From Basidiobolus meristosporus CBS 931.73 (lineage: Eukaryota; Basidiobolomycota; Basidiobolomycetes; Basidiobolales; Basidiobolaceae), in assembly GCA_002104905.1 (NCBI GenBank), contig MCFE01000225.1, forward strand, positions 58,662 to 122,661: 64,000 nt of DNA. The letters run 5' to 3'. The translations under genes were made by a program, and so were the position numbers. Numbering within the stretch: position 1 is the stretch's first letter; every line of letters begins with the position of its first letter. The notes beneath the pieces were generated by a model, which worked only from the letters and a program-made list of their open reading frames with translations, was not told where the DNA came from and searched no databases. Of the stretch, positions 34,223 to 46,132 are shown in pieces.

Positions 34223-34513
34223 TATTAACTCTGGGCTGTCTCAGCACTTTACACACCAAAGAGAACCTTTTACCCAATACCAAGAAATTCCTATTAAGAA
34301 GGTTTTGATGGGAGAAAAAAGAACACTATATGCAGCTAGAGAAGGAACCACTCAAGTAGACCTTAGAAGCAGTCAAGGAAGCCGCACACTTACCTTCAAA
34401 GAAGTACTCTTTGTACCAGAAAAACCCAAGAACCTACTCTATATAAGCTAGGCAACAGTAGAAGGCCTCAGTTTGAGCTTTGACAACTCAGAATGCAGGA
34501 TCACCAATCAAAG

Positions 34514-34843
34514 TGTTGTAAGAGTCTTGGAGACATTGGAAGTAATTGGGAGAACAAGTAGATTATGTGGTTTTCACTTAATGATTTATTGAATGTAAAA
34601 GTAGTATTTATACTTTTACCTGGTCTTGGCATTAAAAACATGTAGAATAGGTCAAGGAAGGTCCCAAGAACATGTGTGCAAAGTTTGGGGCTGTTTGGAC
34701 AACTTTGAGAATTATCATGTTCTGGGTACCTGGTATTTTGGTGAAAATATTCCAAGTAAATCCCAACAAGGAATTTGGTCAGTATTCTCTAGGATTTGAA
34801 GGTGATGATCTAAGTGACTAAGTTAGGTGACATTTTTACAATA
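34514..34843 (-). repeat. Solo copia LTR inside a copia fragment
   Basis: TGTTGTAAGAGTCTTGGAGA...TTTTTACAATA, with a small internal deletion near its end. Flanked by CAAAG at 34509-34513 and 34844-34848. The host sequence across the site rejoins as GATCA..CAAAG..GTACCCATATTGC. Confidence 0.92.
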
Positions 34844-34912
34844 CAAAGTTGTACCCATATTGCTTTGCATATCATAGAGCATAATCTATACAAGTTGAAT
34901 CATATTCCATCA

Positions 34913-37478
34913 TTGATCTAAATTACATATATGGAAGGCTCCTGGATGAAGAATTAAGAAAATCAGGCGCCCATAAGGAAGGAGAAAACTCTTTAATAAG
35001 CAGTGATGACCAACAAAGGAGATACCCAAGGCCTTTCAAAGGCAATAGCAACCTGTTTTGTAACTACTACAAAAGGAAAGGACACACATCAGACCGGTGC
35101 TTCAAAAAAAGAGATAGTCAGCAGAAAAGCCTGAATATGAAAATGCTGAAATAACTGAAGACACACTATTTATATCTGCATTAAATATGATCACAGAAAA
35201 GGATTTGCAGATGTGGTATGTTGACTCTGGAGCATCTCAACACTTGACACACCAAAAAGAACTTTTTACCCAATATCAAGAAATTCCAATTAATCAGGTT
35301 TTCATGAGTGACAATAGAACACTTGATCCAGTGGGAGAAAAAACTATCCAAATAAATCTTAGAAGCAGTTAAGGGAGCCATACACTGACCCTTGAAAAAG
35401 TACTCTATGTACTGGAAATAGTCAAAAACCTACTATCTGTAAGCAAGGCCACTGCAGATGAAGTCAGTTTCAGCTTTGAAAATTCTGGATGCAAGATCAC
35501 TGATCAAAATGGTACCCATATTGTTTTGGGTTTCAGAGATCAGAATCTATACAAGTTCACTTATATTCCATCGTATTTGGAAGCCAATAGAAGTAACTTA
35601 AATGAAGAAACACCAATGCTTGCAGATCAATAATTGATATGACAAGATCCATGATCCATGATCTAAAATTTTTTATGTTTTTTGGGCGGAATTGGTTGCC
35701 ACTGTGGTATATCTTAAAAACTAGAGTTATAACAGAATACTTTCTGATTTGACTCCTTTTACAGCATACTATGATAGTTGCCACAGCTGTATACTTTAAA
35801 AATAGGAGTTGTTACAGAATGCTTTGTGATTCTACTCCATTTGAAGCATTATAGGTATAGAGACAAAGCACAGAACATATAAGAATATTTGTGGGTACAG
35901 CATATGACAAGAAACTGCCCAGAAGTCAGTCAAAAATTGTGCCAAAAAGTGTAAAATGCATATTTTTGGACTACTGCAATGAGAGTAAAGCATACAGACT
36001 CTACAATACCAAAGCAAAGAAGCTGATTGAGTCCAGGGATGTATTGTTTGATGAAAATTCAAAATTTTCACAAACAATGACATCAGTTGATGGCAAAAAT
36101 TGGATCTCAAGTCCACCAATTGTCAGGATTGAATCAGAGCAAAACAACAAAATTTTTTTGCTCCAGAGGACTTTACAACCGTGGTTTAGCCTGAAACAGT
36201 GACCAGCAATATCCAGAAGAGACATTTCTATATCAAATGCCTGGAGATCCAATTGGACAAGAAACAGCCCAAGTTACCGTATCAATGAGGGTACAAACTT
36301 AGCCTATGCCTATTCAGTCAATATTGATGAGCCCCAGACTGTAAATGAGGCCCAAAATAGCCCTGAGACAAAGTTTTGGAGATTGGCAATGACTGAAGAA
36401 TATTAGGCCCTAATGAAAAATCAAACGTAGCACTTGGTCAAGTTACCATAAACCAAAATTCAGTTGGATGCATATGGGTCTTCAAGACAAGATACAAGAC
36501 TGATGGTACAATTGAAAGATACAACGCAAGGCTTGTGGCCAAAGCATACTCTCAAACAAAAGGACTTGACTATACTGCAATCTTTGCACCAGTAGCCAAG
36601 TTTAATTCCATCAGATTAATATTGGCTATTGCAGCCAAATATAAGTTTCTTATTCATCAAATGGATGTAAAAACTGCATTTTGAATGGAGAGCCTGATGA
36701 GAACATGCATATGGACCAAACTGATGGGTTTGTTGACCAAAATAACCTCCCTTTGGTCTGTAAGATTAAAAAGTCACTATATGGTCTCAAAGAATCACCA
36801 AGAGCCTGGAATTGCAAAATATATTCTTATTTGGAATCTTTGAGTTTCAAAAGAAGTAATGCTGACTATAGTATATACTATAAGCCAGATAGAGCAAATC
36901 CAGCTCTGTTAGCTCTATATGTGGATGATCCTATTTATGCCACTAATAACCTAGAAACATTGGAGAAGACTAAATCCAGCTTATCTAAGGAGTTCAAGAT
37001 GTCCAATCTAGGAGAGCTCAGTTACTACTTAGGGATTAACTTCTCTATAGACAGAAGTACTCAGAATATTACCTTAAGCCAATCCAAGTATATTCAAGAT
37101 ATACTAAAGCAGTACCAAATGGAAGACTATAAACCAGCAGCTACCTTAATGGAGACAAACCTTAACTTAGTCAAAACTCAACCAAATCACAAGAGCTTAG
37201 TTCCATCTCAAAGCCCTGACTTTCCTTATCAATCTATTATTGGCAGTCTGATGTATATTACTCTTGGAACACATCCAGATATCTCATATTCAGTGTGAGT
37301 TGTCAGCCAACATAATCAGAACCCTGGATCTGATCATACCGCAGCAGTTAAGCAGATTTTTTGATACCTAAAAGGAACTGCTGATATCAGCTAAAGATAC
37401 ACTTATATTAGATTCAGAACAGAATTTTGTGGGATATTGTGATGCTGATTGAGGAAAAAATTTGAACACAGAAGATGC
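34913..37478 (+). mobile_element. Ty1/copia copy, gag 3' end to RNase H, truncated
   Basis: Gag end; zinc knuckle with one Cys changed (CNYYKRKGHTSDRC); protease YVDSGASQHLTHQKEL (about 35215); GAG-pre-integrase to about 35620, where most of integrase is deleted; a short duplicated integrase C-terminal stretch (35680-35860); linker; reverse transcriptase 36681-37298 with LYVDDPIYATNN, so the usual YVDDL is YVDDP. Cut in RNase H just before the LTR at 37479. Confidence 0.92.
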
Positions 37479-37822
37479 TTTTGCAAAAATTTGTGATTCC
37501 ACCTAAATTTTTACCCAACTTAGTCACTGAGAGCATTACCTTCAAATCCTAGAGAATACTGACCAAATTCCTTGTCAAGATTTACTGGGCATATTTACAC
37601 CAAAATACCAATTACCCAGAATATGATAATTCTCAAGGTTGTCCAAACAGCCCCAAACTTTGCACACAAGTTCTTGGGACCTTCCCAAGCCTATTTACAG
37701 ATTGTTATGCCAAGACCATATAAAGTATTATTAGTACTTTTACATTTAATAAATCATTAAGTGGTAACCATAATCTACTTGTTCTCCCAATCACTTCCCA
37801 TATCTCCAAGATTCTTACAACA
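37479..37822 (+). repeat. Copia LTR (5' LTR of next copy)
   Basis: The degenerate start (TTTTGCAAAAATTTGTGATTC) replaces TGTTGTAAAAATTTG; it ends TTCTTACAACA and is followed by GGTGATGAGGCCC, a mutated primer-binding site. Confidence 0.88.
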
Positions 37823-38872
37823 GGTGATGAGGCCCAAGCTCTCACTCTCTGCAATGTTTACTACAGCTATTACTGGAATTTCTCCCTTGGCTAAAAAGTT
37901 GGATGGATCTAACTACCAAGTGTGGAAGGTGAGGATGAAGATGCTGCTACAAGAAAGAGGCCATTAGGATATTGTCATGGGAGAAGAATGCCTTACTAAA
38001 AACGTGGGAGAGGGAGCCTTAAAGTACCAGAAGAAAGAACAAAGTGTCTTTTACAGAATTTGCCTTAATGTTAAGGACAAACTGCAAATTCAATGCTCAA
38101 GAGCAAAAACGGCAAAGAATGCCTGGAAGGCATTAGTAGACACCTACCAGTAATGTTCAGCTGCCAAGAAAATGTATCTGAGAAGAAAATTACTTACTAC
38201 AAAGATGCTGCCAGGAGAAGGAATGAAAAATCTAACTAACAGAATCACCCTGCTGGTAGATGAGAAGGAATATTTGTGCATACCAACTACTGATGTGGAT
38301 ATGATAGTAACCATCCTGAATTGTCTGACAGACAGGTTTCTGGGCCAAGTATCAGGCCTAAAGTCCAGAACTGAAGATTTGACCTTAAATTACATCTATG
38401 GAAGGCTCATGGATGAAGAATTAAGAAAATCAAGCGCCAATAAGAAGGAAGAAAAAAATGCTTTAATAAGCAATGATAACCAACAAAGGAGGTACCCAAG
38501 ACCCTCCAAAGGCAACAGCAACCTGTTTTGCAACTACTGCAAAAGGAAAGGACACACACCGGACCAGTGTCTCAAAAACAGAGATAATCAGCAAAAGAAG
38601 CCTGAATATGGATATTCTGCAACAACTGAAGACAGACTATTCATATCTGCAATAAACAAGACCATAAACAAGGATTCTCAGAGGTGGTATATTGATTCTA
38701 GTGCATCTCAACACATTACACACCATAAAGAACTTTTTACTCAATATCAGAAACTCTAATCAAGAAGGTTTCATGGGTGACAATAGAACACTTGATGCAG
38801 TGGGGGAAGGAACTATTGAAGTAAACCTAAGAAGCAGTGAAGGAAGCCACACACTGACCTTTAAAGAAGTAC
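37823..38872 (+). mobile_element. Ty1/copia copy, 5' part (gag, protease), host of the gypsy insertion
   Basis: Gag starts near ATG 37854 (MFTTAITGISPLAKKLDGSN) and continues through 38172-38759 with zinc knuckle CNYCKRKGHTPDQC and protease WYIDSSASQHITHHKELF (Gly of DSGAS replaced by Ser). Continues at 43816 after the gypsy element. Confidence 0.92.
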
Positions 38873-39241
38873 TGTTATGATCTGCTGCTTGAATGCTTAA
38901 GTTAGATCAGTTTTTAGTCAAACTAATTAGTTATATGTTTAGGTTATCAGTATATCAGTATTATCTATCATATCAGTAGCATTAGTCAGCAAATGAATCG
39001 GCAGTTCCTTATCAGACAGAAATAGATATATTAAGTATGATCTTATTGGGTGATGATGATGCAATCAAATGAGTCATCAGCCACAACCTACATCAGGAAA
39101 TACAATCAGTCAGCAATTGATCTGGAAAAATGTATGTAAGGGGCTGCTGGAACCTCAATAAAGATCAGTTCAAGTTTTAGTGAATACAATACTGGCTAAA
39201 CTGCCTATTCCACTACAACTCTTATACCAAGACCTGTGACA
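38873..39241 (+). repeat. Gypsy 5' LTR
   Basis: TGTTATGATCTGCTG...AGACCTGTGACA. About 29 differences from the 3' LTR by eye, mostly transitions. Contains AATGTATGTAAGGGG and CTCAATAAAG (TATA-like and poly(A)-like). Confidence 0.95.
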
Positions 39242-39242
39242 T

Positions 39243-39252
39243 TGGTAGCAGC
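39243..39252 (+). other. Gypsy primer-binding site
   Basis: TGGTAGCAGC one base after the LTR. It begins with TGG, complementary to a tRNA CCA end; the following bases fit an initiator tRNA-Met type 3' end, but the tRNA is inferred. Confidence 0.6.
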
Positions 39253-39299
39253 AATAACCAGAAACCTCCCTCCTGAAGAAAGAAGAAACCAACCTCAAG

Positions 39300-40283
39300 A
39301 TGTTGAACAATCAAGAATGGAAGAATGCCATGCAGCAAATCCTGGCCCAACAGCAACAGTTACTCCAAATCCTCAGCCAACAGCAACAAGGAATGACTAC
39401 CATGGCTCAGAGCCAGCAAAGCCCTGTTAAGAGCAACTTTAGTGTGAAGGTCAACCGGTACCATGGCAGAGTCAATGAAAACCTGGGAACTTGGCTCTTC
39501 CAGATTGAAGAAGCTTTCAAGGCTAAAGGAGTTGCGCCAGAAGGCAAGTTACATTATGCAGCCTCTTACCTGGCAGGTGCAGCTTTGCAATGGTACCACA
39601 ACAAGATCAGGTCAGCCACCATGATGGGATGCTCTACAGTCTCTACCTGGGATGAGCTTGTGTTGCAAATAGAGGATGCCTTTGAACTTCCACACCAGCA
39701 GACACTACTAAGAGGGAAGTTAAAGACACTCAGACAGAAAAGAATGGTTCAAGAATGCATCTATGAGTACAGATGTCAACTTGGACAAATTGAAAGAATG
39801 GACCCCCTAGATTAAGTTGAATACTTTATTCATGGGTTGAAAGAAAGAACTTGTAAGGAAGTAAATTATCAAAGACCTCAGACTATTGAAGAAGCCATCA
39901 AGATTGCCATTGACTATGACTTAGCTATGTTTGGAGTTGGGAAGCCTACAGTGAATAGTCAGAAAGGCAACAATCATTATGAAAGAAGACAGTCAGAAGC
40001 AGTACCAATGGAAATAGATGCTATGCAGAGGAACCCCACCTTAGAAGAATGCAGGAAGAAAGGACTTTGTTCCAATTGCCACCAGGAAGGACACATCTCA
40101 AAGTACTGCCCCCAGAGAAGAAATGGACACCAGCCAACAAGAACAATCAACCATATTAAGTCCCATGAACACAGTAATGTGGGGGATGAGCTTGAAGAAG
40201 ACTTGGAACTCACCTTCCATATGACAGAAGAGTACTTGTCCCAAATGACCTCAAACTCAGGGAAGTCATTATACTTAAATTGA
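39300..40283 (+). pseudogene. Gypsy gag polyprotein with nucleocapsid zinc knuckle
   Basis: From the ATG at 39300: a Gln-rich start, a retrotrans_gag domain (VNRYHGRVNENLGTWLFQIE, AASYLAGAALQWYHNKIRSA), TAA at 39813 where the frame otherwise runs on (LD*VEYFIHGLKER), and CCHC knuckle CSNCHQEGHISKYC near 40070. Ends at TGA 40281, again inside a continuous frame that goes on into protease. The two stops look like mutated CAA and CGA codons. Confidence 0.93.
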
Positions 40284-40990
40284 GTAATCAATGGAGTACC
40301 TGCCAAAATCATGATTGACTCAGGAGCATCGCATGAGTACATGTCAGAACAATTTGCCTTGAAAGCTGGAATCAACTTGGAGCCTACCAAATCAACTTCA
40401 GTCTCCACAGCTGATGAGAACTCTCACATAATCAACCATATTACCCAGCCAGTAAGAATGAATATCAATGACTATGAAGAAGACCTACAGGCCTATATAT
40501 TTGGGAACTGCAAGTTTGACTTTGTGCTTGGGAAGACCTGGCTATTTTGTTGTAGTCCATCAATCAACTGGAGAACCCATGCCACTCAGATACAGAAGGA
40601 CAACAAGACCTACTAGCTATTACCTGCCAGGCTGGATTTCAACTTGGTCAATTCCAGTATGTGTGAGACAAGTGAACTTAGCAAGACCCAGTTCTGTAAG
40701 GCACTTAGAAAAGGTACCCAGATGTTCCTCATGGCAGTATTACAGGAGGATTCCTCTACCCCAGCACCCCAGTGGGTCCAGACTCTCTTGAAGAAATATT
40801 CAGACGTGTTTCCGGATGAGCTTGTAAACCTACCACCAATCAGAGACGTGGATCATGCCATTGACACAGGAGATAGCCCTCCAGTGAGCAAGACACCTTA
40901 CAGAATGAGTCCATTGGAATTGGAGGAAATGAAGAGACAAATTGATCAGCTATTGGAGCAAGGATACATCAGACCCAGCAAGTTATCTTA
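40284..40990 (+). pseudogene. Gypsy aspartic protease and RT lead-in
   Basis: VINGVPAKIMIDSGASHEYM gives the catalytic DSG motif (about 40315-40325), followed by the flap-type segment. TAG at 40614-40616 interrupts. After a frame change, 40644-40991 encodes the conserved linker (LKKYSDVFPDELVNLPPIRD, HAIDTGDSPPVSKTPYRMSP) leading into RT. A further TAG lies at 40989-40991, in place of the usual PYGAPV or PWGAPV. Confidence 0.9.
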
Positions 40991-41000
40991 GGGAGCACCA

Positions 41001-42323
41001 GTGCTTTTTGTGAAAAACAAGGATGGAACACTTAGGATATGCATTGACTACAGAGCCCTGAGCTCAGTAACCGTCAAGAATATATACCCCATACCTTGGA
41101 TTGATGAGCTTTTGGACCAACTTAATGGAGCCACCATATTCAGCAAGATTGACCTCCGGTCAGGATGCAACCAGATTAGGGTGAAACCAGAAGACATCCC
41201 TAAGACAGCATTCAGGACCAGATATGGTCATTACAAGTACTTAGTCATGAGTTTTGGCCTTACCAATGCCCTTGCAACATTCATGGCCCTGATGCAGACT
41301 GTCTTTGAGGAGTACTTAGACAAGTTTGTAATAATCTACCTAGATGACATATTGATATACAGCAAGACACAAGAGGATCACTTGGTACACATTGAAAAAG
41401 TCTTGAAGAAGCTAAGAGAGAATAAGGTATATGGAAAGCTAGCCAAGTGTGAATTCATCAAGGAACACATTGAATATATGGGACACATAGTGACTAGCAC
41501 AGGAGTGACCTTAGACCCTAAGAAGGTTGAAGTTATCAAGAATTTGAAGCAGCCCCTTAGCGTATCAGAACTCAGATCAATCCTTGGCATGGCATCCTAT
41601 TATTGGAGATTTGCCAAGTCCTTTGCAAGCATTGCAGCCCCTTTAACTGATATCCTCAAGAAAGAAAACCGCTGCAAGTGGGACATAGCCTGTGAGACTG
41701 CATCTCAGATGCTCAAGAATGAACTTGCTAAGCTGCCAAGCTTAAGAATACCTGACTTCAGAAAAGAGTTTACCCTGTGCAGAGATGCTTCAGATTACGC
41801 AATTGGTGGAGTACTAAGCCAAGAACACAAGGGGAAGGACTGCCTAGTTGCCTTTGAGTCCAAGAAACTGAACTCAGCAGAACAAAACTATGCTGTGCAT
41901 GAGAAGGAGATGCTTGCTATAATACACTGCCTGAAGACATGGAGATGCTATATTGAAGGAGTCAAATGCACTGTAAAGACTGATCATGCCTCACTGAAGT
42001 ATATATTTACTCAGAGGGTTCTATCCAGAAGAATGACAAGATGGAGTGAATACATTCAGCAATTTGACTTGGAGATTGTCTACTGCCCTGGGAAAAACAA
42101 CATGGTTGCTGATGCCTTATCAAGACTAGAACAAGTGGCACAACTAAACTTGGTGCATGAATCAGATTGGCCTAGCTTATTACCACAATACTTGGAGGAC
42201 CAAGCCATTCCTAATGAGGTGGATGAAGAGATAAAGAAGATAATCCGGGATGAAGCCAGCAAACTTGTTGTTTGGGATGAAACACTCTACCAAATTGTTG
42301 ATGGAAGCTCTATGGCCTATTGA
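41001..42323 (+). pseudogene. Gypsy reverse transcriptase and RNase H
   Basis: 440 open codons. RT motifs: GTLRICIDYRALSSVTVKNI, FSKIDLRSGCNQIRV, TAFRTRYGHYKYLVMSFGLT and YLDDILIYSK with both catalytic Asp. RNase H: LCRDASDYAIGGVLSQ, LNSAEQNYAVHEKEMLAII, KTDHASLKYI, VADALSRL. Catalytic residues look intact; the unit is inactivated only by flanking stops. Confidence 0.95.
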
Positions 42324-43295
42324 CCGTATGTTGCTTGCCTGGATTTAATACATAAGCTACACAATGAATATAGACATCTGGGGATTGAAGGAACCTATGG
42401 CCTTGTGAAAGCCTGAGCATGGTGACCCAGAATGAGACAAGATATTGAGAAGCTAGTGAAAACATGCCTAAGCTGCCAAATCAATCAAATCCAGCTACAA
42501 AGAATTGCCAAACTCTTCCCTTTGGAGCCTGTAAGACCATTTGAGAGATGGGGAATTGACTTTATTAGGAGACTGCCAACCACCAGGAAATGCAACCATT
42601 GGATCCTGGTATCAATTGACCATGTCACTAAATGGCCAGTTGCTAAAGCTGTACCAATAGCCAGTGAACAAGAAGTTGCAAGTTTGATTTACCATAAGAT
42701 CCTGATGAAGTTTGGATGCGCTGTGGAGATCTTATCTGATAGAGGAGCAAACTTTATGGCAAAGACATTAGAGGCTTACCTGGAAATGGAGCAGTTCAGA
42801 CACTTGAAAACCTTGGCATATCACCCCAGAACTAATGGAGTCACTGAGCAGCTTAATGGATTATTTGGAAAAATGCTGACTAAGTATGCAAATGGAGTTG
42901 TCAGTTGATGGGATGAGTATATAGACCAAGCACTCTTTGCATGCAGAGTCAGAGTACACAACACCACCCAGCAATCACCATTTTACTTAGTGTATGGATG
43001 TGAACCAAGGATTCCTGGAGATCTCACACAACCAAAGCTTACAGACACTTTAGAAGATGAACTCAGTCAGCCAAGTAGACAGCAGCAACTGGAACAAAGA
43101 CCTCAAGAGGCACAGAACAAAGTATCTCAGTGTGCAGAAAAGATGAAGCAGAGATTTGACAAGACTATAGCACCAGAAGCATTGACAGTTGGGAACTTTG
43201 TATTACTAAGAAATAACACTCGGAAGAAGTTTGAGCCACAATGGGCGGGACCATTCAAGATCATCAGAGAATGTCCAATTGCAACTACCAACTAA
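42324..43295 (+). pseudogene. Gypsy integrase
   Basis: H2C2 zinc-binding region (HNEYRHLG...CLSC, 42360-42480) broken by TGA codons. DDE core in 42432-42908: GIDFIRRLPTTR, LSDRGANFMAKT and GVTEQLNGLFGKM carry the two Asp and the Glu. A TGA at 42906 interrupts SWWDEYIDQALFACRVRV. C-terminal GPF-type module: LLRNNTRKKFEPQWAGPFKI. Confidence 0.93.
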
Positions 43296-43442
43296 TGGAC
43301 AAACATGGCTATATCTGTGAAGACTTAGTGCATAGGGACAGACTCAAACTTGCAAGACTTGCTGATAATACTGAACCATCAAGATATTGGTATCACAAGA
43401 AAAGAGATTAAGGAGAACCCTCTCAACTTTAGCAGGAGTGAA

Positions 43443-43811
43443 TGTAACGATCTGCTGTTTGAATGTTTAAGTTGGATCAGTTTTTAGTCAAATCAATTAG
43501 TTATATGTTTAGGTTATTAGTATATCAGTATTGTCTATCATATCAGTAGTATTAGTCAACAAATGAATCAGCAGTTCCTTATCAGACAGAAATAGATATA
43601 TTAAATAGGATCTTATTGGGTGATGATGATGCAATCAAATGAGTCATCAGCTACAACCTACATTAGGAAATACAATTAGTCAGCAATTGATCTGGAAAAA
43701 TGTATATAAGGAGCTGCTGGAACCTCAAAAAACATCAGTTCAAGTTTTAATGAATATAGTACTAGCTAAACTCCCTATTCCACTACAACTCTTATACAAA
43801 GACTTGTAACA
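43443..43811 (+). repeat. Gypsy 3' LTR
   Basis: TGTAACGATCTGCTG...AGACTTGTAACA, followed by GTAC and resumed copia sequence. Preceded by a purine-rich stretch (AGCAGGAGTGAA). Confidence 0.95.
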
Positions 43812-43815
43812 GTAC

Positions 43816-45785
43816 TCTATGTACCAGAAATAGCCAAGAATCCACTATCTCTAAGCAAGGCCACAGCAGAAGAACTCAGTTTCAGCTTTAACAATTCAAG
43901 ATGCAAGATCAGTGATCAAAATGGTTTGGGCACATCAATTCTGATTATTTGCGCAAAATGATCAAAGATCAGCTAATTTCTGGTGTAAAAATTGATCTGC
44001 TAGCTAATTTGGAGCACTGTAAAGCCTGCAGATATGGGAAACAAGCGAGACAACTGTTTGAGAGCTCTGGGATAATTAAACTAAGAAAAAATTGGAACTA
44101 ATTGACTCATATCTGTGTGGACCTATGCAAAATTTATCTGTAAGCAGGATGAAGTATTTAATCACCTTTGTTGATGATTACGCAAGATAGACATGGGTCT
44201 ACTTCATGGAGAGAAAGGAGGAAGCTCTGAATAAGCTCAGGGAGTTCAAAGCTATGGTGGAGAGAGAAATTGGTGAAAAAATCAAGAAAATATGCTTTGA
44301 CAATGGTGGAGAATATACCTCAAAACTCTTCATCCACTTCTGCAAAATTCATGGGATACAGAAAGTGACTGCTGTACCATACTCCCCACAGCAAAATGGA
44401 GTAGCAGAATGTGCTAACAGATGATTAATTAATATGGTAAGATCTATGATTCAGATTAAAAATTATCCTAGGCTATTTGGGCGGAATCAGTTGACACTGC
44501 TGTATACCTTAAAAATAGGACCTATAAGAAAATACTTTATGACTCTACTTCATTTGAAGCATGGTATGGATGCAGACCAAGTGCAGAACATCTAAGAATA
44601 TTTATGGGTACAGCATATGCCAAGAAACTGCCTGAATATCAGTCAAAATTTGAGCCAAAAAGTGTAAAATGCACATTTTGGGGCAACAGCAATGAGAGCA
44701 AAGCATACAGGCTCTACAACAGCAAAGTAAAGAAGCTAATCAAATCCAGGGATGCATTGTTTGATGAAAATTCAAAATTCTCACAAAAAATGACATCAGA
44801 TGATGACACAAATGTGATCTCCTGTTCACCAATTGTCAGGATTGATTCAGAGCAAAACAATGAATATTTATTCACTCCTGAGAACCCTACAACCATGATT
44901 TAGACTAAATCAGTGCCCAGGAATATCCCAGAAGTGATCATTCCAGTACAAAGCAAGCCTTGTGGCCATGGATACTCTCAAACAAAAGGACTTGACTACT
45001 CTGAGATCTTTGCACCAGTAGCCAAGTTTAATTCTATCAGATTTATATTGGCTATTGCAGCCAAATATAAGTTTTTTAATCATCAAATGGATGAAAAAAT
45101 TGCATTTGAATAGTGAGCTTGTGAGGACATTTATATGGACTTGCCTGATGGGTTTGTTGACCTAGATAGCCCCCATTTGGTCTGCAAGCTTAAAAAGTCA
45201 CTATATGGTCTCAAACAATCACCAAGATCCTGGAATTGCAAGATAGATTCTTATTTGTAATCTTTGAGTTTCAAAAGGAGTAATGCTGACTATAGTATAT
45301 ACTATAAGCCAGATAGAGCAAATCCAGTTCTATTAGCTCTATATTTGGATGATCTTATTATAGCCACCAATAACCTAGAAACATTGGAAGAGACTAAATC
45401 CAGCCTATCTAAGGAGTTCAAGATGTCCAATCTAGGAGAGCTTAGCTACTACTTAGGGATTAAGTTCTCCATAGACAGAAGTACCCAGACTATTACCCTA
45501 AGCCAATCCAAGTATATTCAAGATATACTGAAGAAGTACAAAATGGAAGACCATAAACCAGCAGCTACCTCAATGGAAACAAACCTTAACTTGGTCAAAA
45601 CTCAACCAAATCAAGAGAGCTTAGTGCCATCTGAAAGCCCTGACTTTGCGTTATCACTCTATTGTTGGCAGTCTGATGTACATCATGCTTGGAATATGGC
45701 CAGATATCTCATATTCAGTGGGAATTGTAAGCTAACATAATCAGAACTATGGATCTGATCATATTGCAGCAGTTGAGTGGGATTT
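43816..45785 (+). mobile_element. Ty1/copia copy, 3' part after the gypsy insertion
   Basis: Continues 37823-38872: pre-integrase (CKACRYGKQARQLFESS), integrase core 44206-44424 (CFDNGGEYTSKLF, PYSPQQNGVAECANR), linker 44604-44903, RT 45264-45740 with LYLDDLIIATNN. RT and integrase frames are broken by stops and deletions (linker to RT at about 44948). Ends in RNase H at the LTR at 45786. Confidence 0.92.
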
Positions 45786-46132
45786 TTTTGTAAAAATTTG
45801 TGATTCCACCTGAATAATAACCTAACTTAGTCACTTAGATCATTACCTTTAAATCCAAGAGAATACTGACCAAACTCCTGTTGGGATTTAAGTTGAATAT
45901 TTTTGCCAGAATACCAGGTACCCAGAACATGAAAATTCACAAAGTTGTCCAAACAGCTTCAAACTTCTCACACATGTACTAGGGACCTTCCTTATCCAAT
46001 TCTACATATTTTCTATGCCAAGATCATATAAAAGTATAAATACTACTTTTATATTCAGTAGATTATGAAGTGATAACCCATAATCTACTTATTCTCCCAA
46101 TCACTTCCAATATCTCCAAGACTCTTACAACA
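45786..46132 (+). repeat. Copia LTR
   Basis: The degenerate start (TTTTTTGTAAAAATTTG) leads to CTCTTACAACA, followed by an exact primer-binding site GGTTATGAGCCC (46133-46144). Serves as 5' LTR of the next copy and possibly as 3' LTR of the previous one. Confidence 0.9.

Larger units (their letters stand above)
33478..34912 (+). mobile_element. Ty1/copia fragment: gag, zinc knuckle, protease, pre-integrase
   Basis: Begins within gag (33544-33786, MKNLTNRITLLVDEMESVGI), then zinc knuckle (about 33840-33900) and protease. Interrupted by a MITE-like insert (34015-34222) at the protease site and by a solo LTR (34514-34843). It breaks at about 34912 and passes directly into gag of another copy. 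Confidence 0.9.
38873..43811 (+). mobile_element. Ty3/gypsy LTR retrotransposon, nearly complete
   Basis: 4939 bp between a 5' LTR (38873-39241) and a 3' LTR (43443-43811), both 369 bp. Domain order gag - zinc knuckle - protease - RT - RNase H - integrase identifies Ty3/gypsy. GTAC at 38869-38872 and 43812-43815 flanks it as target-site duplication, splitting a copia copy whose sequence rejoins as GAAGTACTCTATG. About eight in-frame stops inactivate it. No chromodomain seen. Confidence 0.96.
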
